From Lachnoclostridium sp. (GTDB taxonomy: Bacteria > Bacillota > Clostridia > Lachnospirales > Lachnospiraceae): a DNA stretch of 9,722 nt. A model generated the notes under the pieces. That model ran no database searches and was not told the origin of the DNA. It saw only the letters and a list, made by a program, of their open reading frames with translations. Below, one piece after another: positions 6,784 through 9,722 of the stretch (positions within the stretch are counted from its first letter, which is position 1; every line of letters starts with the position of its first letter). The DNA lies in contig DMCD01000108.1 of the NCBI GenBank assembly GCA_003445895.1, forward strand, positions 1 through 9,722, written 5' to 3'. The position numbers were made by a program, and so were the translations under genes.

Positions 6784-7202
6784 TTAATCAGAACAATGCC
6801 CGTCATGCAGGCAAGAATTCCCAGCGCCTTGGTCCAGGTCATCTGCTCGTGATAGAGAAGATATCCCACGAATACCAGGGCCACGGCAACGATAATCGCC
6901 TTTACCACATAGCCGGTATTGACATTCCATCCGGCCTTGTACATATACAGGCTTCCGCCCTCAAGGCCCACGATGGCAAGACCCAGGACAAAGGCCGTCC
7001 AGTTGATTTTTCCGCATTCCGCAAGCAGATTAGTTCCCTGCCCGGTGACAAAGAACAGCACCGCGCTGAGACCTGCGCCTATCAGGTACGTCACTGTCAG
7101 GGATGCAAAGGGACTTACATCGGACGGGGTTGACTTGGAAGCGATCTGGTACAGTACATCGGAAAGAACGGCCACGAGAATCGGCCAGTACATCTGAAAC
7201 AT
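6777..7202 (-). CDS. Half-size EamA/DMT-superfamily membrane transporter
   Basis: A 141-residue very hydrophobic protein with five likely membrane helices (about 5-22, 33-53, 68-86, 95-116 and 122-139). It corresponds to one EamA repeat; typical EamA carriers have two and about 300 residues, so this one should work as a dimer, as small DMT proteins do. The end, LLYHEQMTWTKALGILACMTGIVLI, is the characteristic last EamA segment, and TM1 contains Asp15 and the pattern SDVLYQIASK. The start is ATG at 7202, 6 nt after AGGAGG; an in-frame start at 7304 lies within the leader terminator and adds a basic, non-hydrophobic stretch, so it is rejected. Substrate unknown: DMT members move metabolites, amines, guanidine or drugs. 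The gene lies behind its own promoter, a short structured leader and an intrinsic terminator, which suggests control by transcription attenuation. The two-domain lipoprotein gene follows and may be co-transcribed. Confidence 0.85.
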   Translation of the reverse strand: MFQMYWPILVAVLSDVLYQIASKSTPSDVSPFASLTVTYLIGAGLSAVLFFVTGQGTNLLAECGKINWTAFVLGLAIVGLEGGSLYMYKAGWNVNTGYVVKAIIVAVALVFVGYLLYHEQMTWTKALGILACMTGIVLINR

Positions 7203-7265
7203 AAGAAACCTCCTGCTGTAAATTTGTCCGCAGTATGTTTTCCGGCGGGGATTTCTCTGCCGGAG

Positions 7266-7296
7266 AAAAAAAGAAGCCACCCTATGAAAGGGTGGC
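7266..7296 (-). terminator. Intrinsic terminator in the leader of the DMT transporter gene
   Basis: On the minus strand GCCACCCT (7289-7296) and AGGGTGGC (7276-7283) form a perfect 8 bp stem around a 5 nt loop, followed by TTCTTTTTTT. It lies after the large lipoprotein stop (7387) but also after a strong promoter (7334-7363), and 63 bp before the transporter start. It therefore probably acts on the transporter's own leader as well as ending any read-through. Confidence 0.9.
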
Positions 7297-7327
7297 AATC
7301 TCAAATCCGCAGATTCTGACTTCTCAC
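7266..7327 (-). promoter_or_regulatory. Candidate attenuator or riboswitch leader of the DMT transporter gene
   Basis: The predicted transcript begins near 7327. A first hairpin (7301-7319) pairs TCA-AATC with GATTTGA around a TGCG tetraloop, with one bulged G. The terminator hairpin follows at 7276-7296. An alternative long-range helix is available: GAGAAGTC (7318-7325) can pair with GGCTTCTT (7271-7278) over 8 bp including two G-U pairs. That would disturb the first hairpin, the terminator base and its T-tract, as an antiterminator should. About 63 nt then separate the T-tract from the ATG. I cannot match the leader to a named riboswitch class by eye. It could instead be the upstream gene's terminator. 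Confidence 0.45.
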
Positions 7328-7333
7328 AGGTTG

Positions 7334-7363
7334 TTTATATCATGAGGAAAGAACTCCTGTCAA
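7334..7363 (-). promoter_or_regulatory. Strong SigA-type promoter of the DMT transporter leader
   Basis: On the minus strand a perfect TTGACA -35 (7358-7363), an 18 bp spacer and a TATAAA -10 (7334-7339) with an extended TGA element (7340-7342) form the best promoter in the window. It sits 23 bp past the stop of the large lipoprotein gene and points at the transporter, with an intrinsic terminator inside the resulting leader. Confidence 0.75.
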
Positions 7364-7386
7364 GCACCATCGCCGTCATCCGTTTA

Positions 7387-9441
7387 CTATTCTTCCCGGA
7401 CCAGTTCCACCTCAATCGGGGGTACCCGGGAAGGCTCGTTGGTCGCCGGTTCTCCCTCGGACCAGAACAGAATTTCGGAGAAGGACGGATCGTGGGGCGG
7501 CAGTTCGTCTTCCACATGGATCGTGAAGGTACGGCTCTCGTACTCTGCCTCCATGGGGATCTCCACATCTCTGCGGTAGTACCGTTTTTCCGGAAGCTTT
7601 CCTGTATATACCGTACCCTGATATGTAAAGCGCACTTCTCCGTCCTCGGAGATGACAAGCTGTGCCTCTTCCTCTTCGGAGGAGAAGGTTCCGGCATAAC
7701 GCTCTATAAGCCACCAGACATCGCCGTCGAAATCAATCTCTTCCCCGGCTTCCGTCTTAAGAGACAGGTTGGGGATAAGCTTATACTCTCTGCCGCCGAT
7801 CTCCACAGAATGCTCCGCAGTGCCCTCTGCGCCGGTCTCATACTGCGCGGCCCCCAGAGTTACCGGTTCTCCTATCCGGTCCAGATACATTCCGTCCACA
7901 AAAAAGCCGTTTTCCATGCGGGTGACCAGGCGCACTTCTCTTTCGTCGGAAAGGGCGCAGTCATAACGGTAATCTCTGGCTCCGGACTGGTACATACTGT
8001 ACTGGGGCGACATGTAGTAATACCGCTCTCCCTCCCCGTCAAGGCGCAGGAAGCGGATCACTTCCCCGGCAGGAATTATGACCTGGCCGGTCTCATTGCC
8101 CTCTTCGTCCAGCGCTGTCGCGGATATGCCCTGAAGCAGCCTGCAGCCGACATTCCGGGTGTCCAGCGCAAGCTTCTCATCGATCAGGGCAAAATGCAGC
8201 CAGGTGCGGCCGCGTCCCTGTTCCGGGCGGAAGGCATAATGACCGTTCGGCACAAAAGTGGTGTTCAGACCGTACGCGCCATCCATGTATTTTCTGGCCC
8301 GTTCCCGCATATGGACGCAGTCCGGGTTGCAGGGAACGGCCAGAGAAAGCTCCCGCAGAAAAGAATCAAAGCACTGGGCATTCTGATTCGCAAAGCGGTC
8401 AAACCCGCCGTCGGGACTTGCGAAATCATAGACGAAAGCCTCATCCTGCGCATCCTCCAGACGGTAGAAGTAATACTTCCCGCCGGCCCGGAACACATAG
8501 TACTCGGAGCTGTCACCGGCATATTCCAGCCACCAGGCCTTCTCGTCCTTTCCATCCCGGACAACGATTCGATATGCATCATTCCCGCCGGAATCCGAAG
8601 CCTTTTCCACCCGGACGGTCCTGTTATCATGGGGCAGCGCATACTCCGTGTTCTTTTCGATCCGGGCAATAAAGCTTTCCGGCGCCGCGGGCGCGGCGAG
8701 AGCCTCCGGTCCATCCAGTGCCGTATAGGGAATGGACACATGCATTGTCTTATCAATATAAAAATGCAGTCCGAGATAATCTGCTGTCCAGGCGGGCATC
8801 TCCTCTCCTCCGGCATAGAGCCCGTCCTTGCCGTATTTGTTCCGCAGCGCCTCCTCCAGGAGTTCCGGAAGCCTTTCGGGGTCCTGCAGAAAATCCGAAA
8901 GTGCAAGGAGCCTGCCATCCTCTGCAGCATAGACCGATGCATGGAAACGCACGGTTTCCTCCTTCCCGAGTCCGGATTCCATCTCCGTCTCCAGAATGCT
9001 GTAAAGCACACCGTCCGCCCGGGTCACATTCGTGATGCAGGAAATATTCCGGTAACGGTACCTGTCCGTCACGTCAGAATCTGCCGCGGGCAAGGCAGCA
9101 TTCTCCGCAAGAAACTGCTCCGCTCTGGATTCCACGTTCTCTTTTGCCCGTGTATTCGCTTCGGCCAGAATCCCGGCAAGCACTTCGGGAATCTCCCCAT
9201 CCGCGGCAAGCTCCGTGTATCTTCCGTAGACGCCGATTCCCTGTTCCGGAACCACAGAGGTCAATTCCCGGAGCACGGTCCGCACGGCATAGTTCTCCCC
9301 CGCCGAAGCATTGCCCTGCGGACTGCTGACAGACGGATCCGGTTTCTCTGTCCCTCCGGGCCGGGGAATGCACCCGTTAAGAAGCAGTCCGCCGATCAGA
9401 ACGACAGCGCCTGTAAGAACCATTCTTCCGATTCTTTTCAT
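7387..9441 (-). CDS. Large lipoprotein with RsiV/DUF3298-like N-terminal region
   Basis: A 684-residue lipoprotein. The ATG at 9441 lies 6 nt after GGGAGG. The signal peptide ends in LLNGC, making Cys24 the lipid anchor. After a Pro/Gly/Ser linker, residues about 50-245 resemble the extracellular DUF3298/RsiV fold: YGRYTELAADG, a long helix (about 84-114), a strand-rich stretch, DGRLLALSDFLQDPERLPELLEEAL (175-199, the 'G-x-x-L-x-LSDhF' segment), and YLGLHFYID (222-230, the 'glxFyF' strand). In RsiV this fold senses lysozyme and restrains sigma V; here there is no cytoplasmic anti-sigma part and no sigma gene nearby, so that role should not be assumed. Residues about 260-520 are beta-rich with many WW/YY pairs (KAWWLEY, KYYFYRLED, RYYYMSPQ), which may be repeated surface-binding strands. 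The last 110 residues form another beta domain (VWWLIERYAGTF ... EIPMEAEYESRTFTIHVED). No catalytic motif seen. Monocistronic as far as visible. Function unknown. Confidence 0.87.
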   Translation of the reverse strand: MKRIGRMVLTGAVVLIGGLLLNGCIPRPGGTEKPDPSVSSPQGNASAGENYAVRTVLRELTSVVPEQGIGVYGRYTELAADGEIPEVLAGILAEANTRAKENVESRAEQFLAENAALPAADSDVTDRYRYRNISCITNVTRADGVLYSILETEMESGLGKEETVRFHASVYAAEDGRLLALSDFLQDPERLPELLEEALRNKYGKDGLYAGGEEMPAWTADYLGLHFYIDKTMHVSIPYTALDGPEALAAPAAPESFIARIEKNTEYALPHDNRTVRVEKASDSGGNDAYRIVVRDGKDEKAWWLEYAGDSSEYYVFRAGGKYYFYRLEDAQDEAFVYDFASPDGGFDRFANQNAQCFDSFLRELSLAVPCNPDCVHMRERARKYMDGAYGLNTTFVPNGHYAFRPEQGRGRTWLHFALIDEKLALDTRNVGCRLLQGISATALDEEGNETGQVIIPAGEVIRFLRLDGEGERYYYMSPQYSMYQSGARDYRYDCALSDEREVRLVTRMENGFFVDGMYLDRIGEPVTLGAAQYETGAEGTAEHSVEIGGREYKLIPNLSLKTEAGEEIDFDGDVWWLIERYAGTFSSEEEEAQLVISEDGEVRFTYQGTVYTGKLPEKRYYRRDVEIPMEAEYESRTFTIHVEDELPPHDPSFSEILFWSEGEPATNEPSRVPPIEVELVREE

Positions 9442-9500
9442 ACACGTCCTCCCTCTATGCTCTTATTCTTTCGATATGCCGCTGATCACTGTCTGACTTA

Positions 9501-9516
9501 AGTTTATCCCAGTTTA
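9501..9516 (-). promoter_or_regulatory. Tandem TAAACT boxes upstream of the large lipoprotein gene, possible -10 or operator
   Basis: On the minus strand TAAACT occurs twice, at 9511-9516 and 9501-9506, exactly 10 bp apart, about one helical turn. The downstream copy, followed by TAAG, sits 59 bp before the ATG in the position of a -10 box and resembles the TATACTT boxes seen before other genes here. No decent -35 is found 16-18 bp upstream. It could be a weak, activator-dependent promoter or a pair of protein-binding half-sites. Confidence 0.3.
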
Positions 9517-9548
9517 CCTGAAAAAGGAAGCCTGCTTATATTGTCCTG

Positions 9549-9557
9549 TGTTATAAT
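9549..9557 (+). promoter_or_regulatory. Extended -10 promoter element of the right-edge gene
   Basis: On the plus strand a consensus TATAAT (9552-9557) with an extended TGT (9549-9551) lies 50 bp before the ATG at 9608. The -35 region is not recognisable, which an extended -10 tolerates. A second possibility is TTTACC (9513-9518), an 18 bp spacer and TATATT. Confidence 0.55.
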
Positions 9558-9607
9558 CACTGTAAAGCATTGAAATATTCGTACTATCGAGCAAGGGAGG
9601 GAAGAAC

Positions 9608-9722
9608 ATGATTGGCAGACAGGTTATTCTTACAAACAGAGCTTTTACGCTCCAGGAACTGGAGCAGTTCATGCAGGAACACTGGGATAAGGAACAATAC
9701 GGCAATTTCATGATCGGCAGAC
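9608..9722 (+). CDS. Start of an unrecognised gene, cut by the right edge
   Basis: The ATG at 9608 follows GGAGG by 7 nt, and an extended -10 promoter lies at 9549-9557, so this is a credible gene start. Only 38 codons are inside the window. The protein begins MIGRQVILTNRAFTLQELEQ and continues with WDKEQYGNFMIGR. It has no signal peptide and looks soluble, with a short strand followed by an acidic amphipathic helix. I do not recognise the family. It is transcribed divergently from the large lipoprotein gene. Confidence 0.7.
   Translation, partial: MIGRQVILTNRAFTLQELEQFMQEHWDKEQYGNFMIGR

Noticed and set aside
7203..7304. Longer N-terminus for the DMT transporter starting at 7304
   Set aside because: It would be translated through an intrinsic terminator and adds a basic stretch before the first membrane helix. 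The ATG at 7202 has AGGAGG 6 nt upstream.
7303..7328. Possible 8-codon leader peptide starting with GTG in the transporter leader
   Set aside because: No ribosome site precedes it, the codons show no run of one regulatory amino acid, and the start almost coincides with the predicted transcription start.
7387..9441. Calling the large lipoprotein an anti-sigma factor (RsiV)
   Set aside because: There is no cytoplasmic anti-sigma domain, the anchor is a lipobox rather than a transmembrane helix, and no sigma-factor gene is in the window.
7342..9501. A 719-codon open frame on the plus strand opposite the large lipoprotein gene
   Set aside because: It is antisense to a gene with a clear lipoprotein signal, good ribosome site and domain features. 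Its own start has no ribosome site and overlaps the transporter promoter. The translation is rich in His, Pro, Arg and Cys with no domain pattern, as expected of a shadow frame in GC-rich DNA.
1..9722. Searched for CRISPR arrays, tRNA/rRNA genes, insertion sequences, toxin-antitoxin pairs and phage genes
   Set aside because: No regularly spaced repeats, cloverleaf candidates, transposase or integrase motifs were seen on either strand; all gaps between genes are shorter than 200 bp.

Overview
The window looks like a chromosomal segment of a Gram-positive anaerobe of the Clostridia, most likely a Lachnospiraceae-type Bacillota. This is inferred from the gene types, not proven. The signs are AGGAGG-like ribosome sites, SigA-like promoters, several lipoproteins with Glu/Thr/Ala-rich linkers after the lipid-anchored cysteine, and a protein with choline-binding-type cell-wall repeats. 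There is no rRNA, tRNA, CRISPR array, transposase, integrase or phage gene.

Layout from left to right: (1) the 5' part of a minus-strand lipoprotein gene with a divergent InlB-like repeat domain, running off the left edge; (2) a divergent plus-strand gene for an ABC-class P-loop ATPase (COG3044 type), closed by a strong hairpin terminator; (3) a convergent minus-strand gene for a secreted protein with cell-wall-binding repeats; (4) a minus-strand pair, 22 bp apart, encoding a family II (DHH/DHHA2) inorganic pyrophosphatase with an N-terminal export or anchor sequence, followed by an uncharacterised P-loop kinase-like protein; (5) a minus-strand two-domain lipoprotein gene ending in a strong terminator; (6) a half-size EamA/DMT membrane transporter preceded by a near-consensus promoter, a short structured leader and an intrinsic terminator, which together look like an attenuator or riboswitch; (7) a large minus-strand lipoprotein with an RsiV/DUF3298-like N-terminal region; (8) the first 38 codons of a divergent plus-strand gene of unknown function at the right edge.

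The theme is the cell surface. Five of the eight genes encode exported or anchored proteins and a sixth is an integral membrane transporter. Apart from the pyrophosphatase/kinase pair, the genes seem to be separate transcription units, not one pathway, and no defence system or biosynthetic cluster is recognisable. The two points most worth pursuing are the apparently exported pyrophosphatase, which keeps essentially all catalytic residues, and the attenuator-like leader in front of the small DMT transporter.
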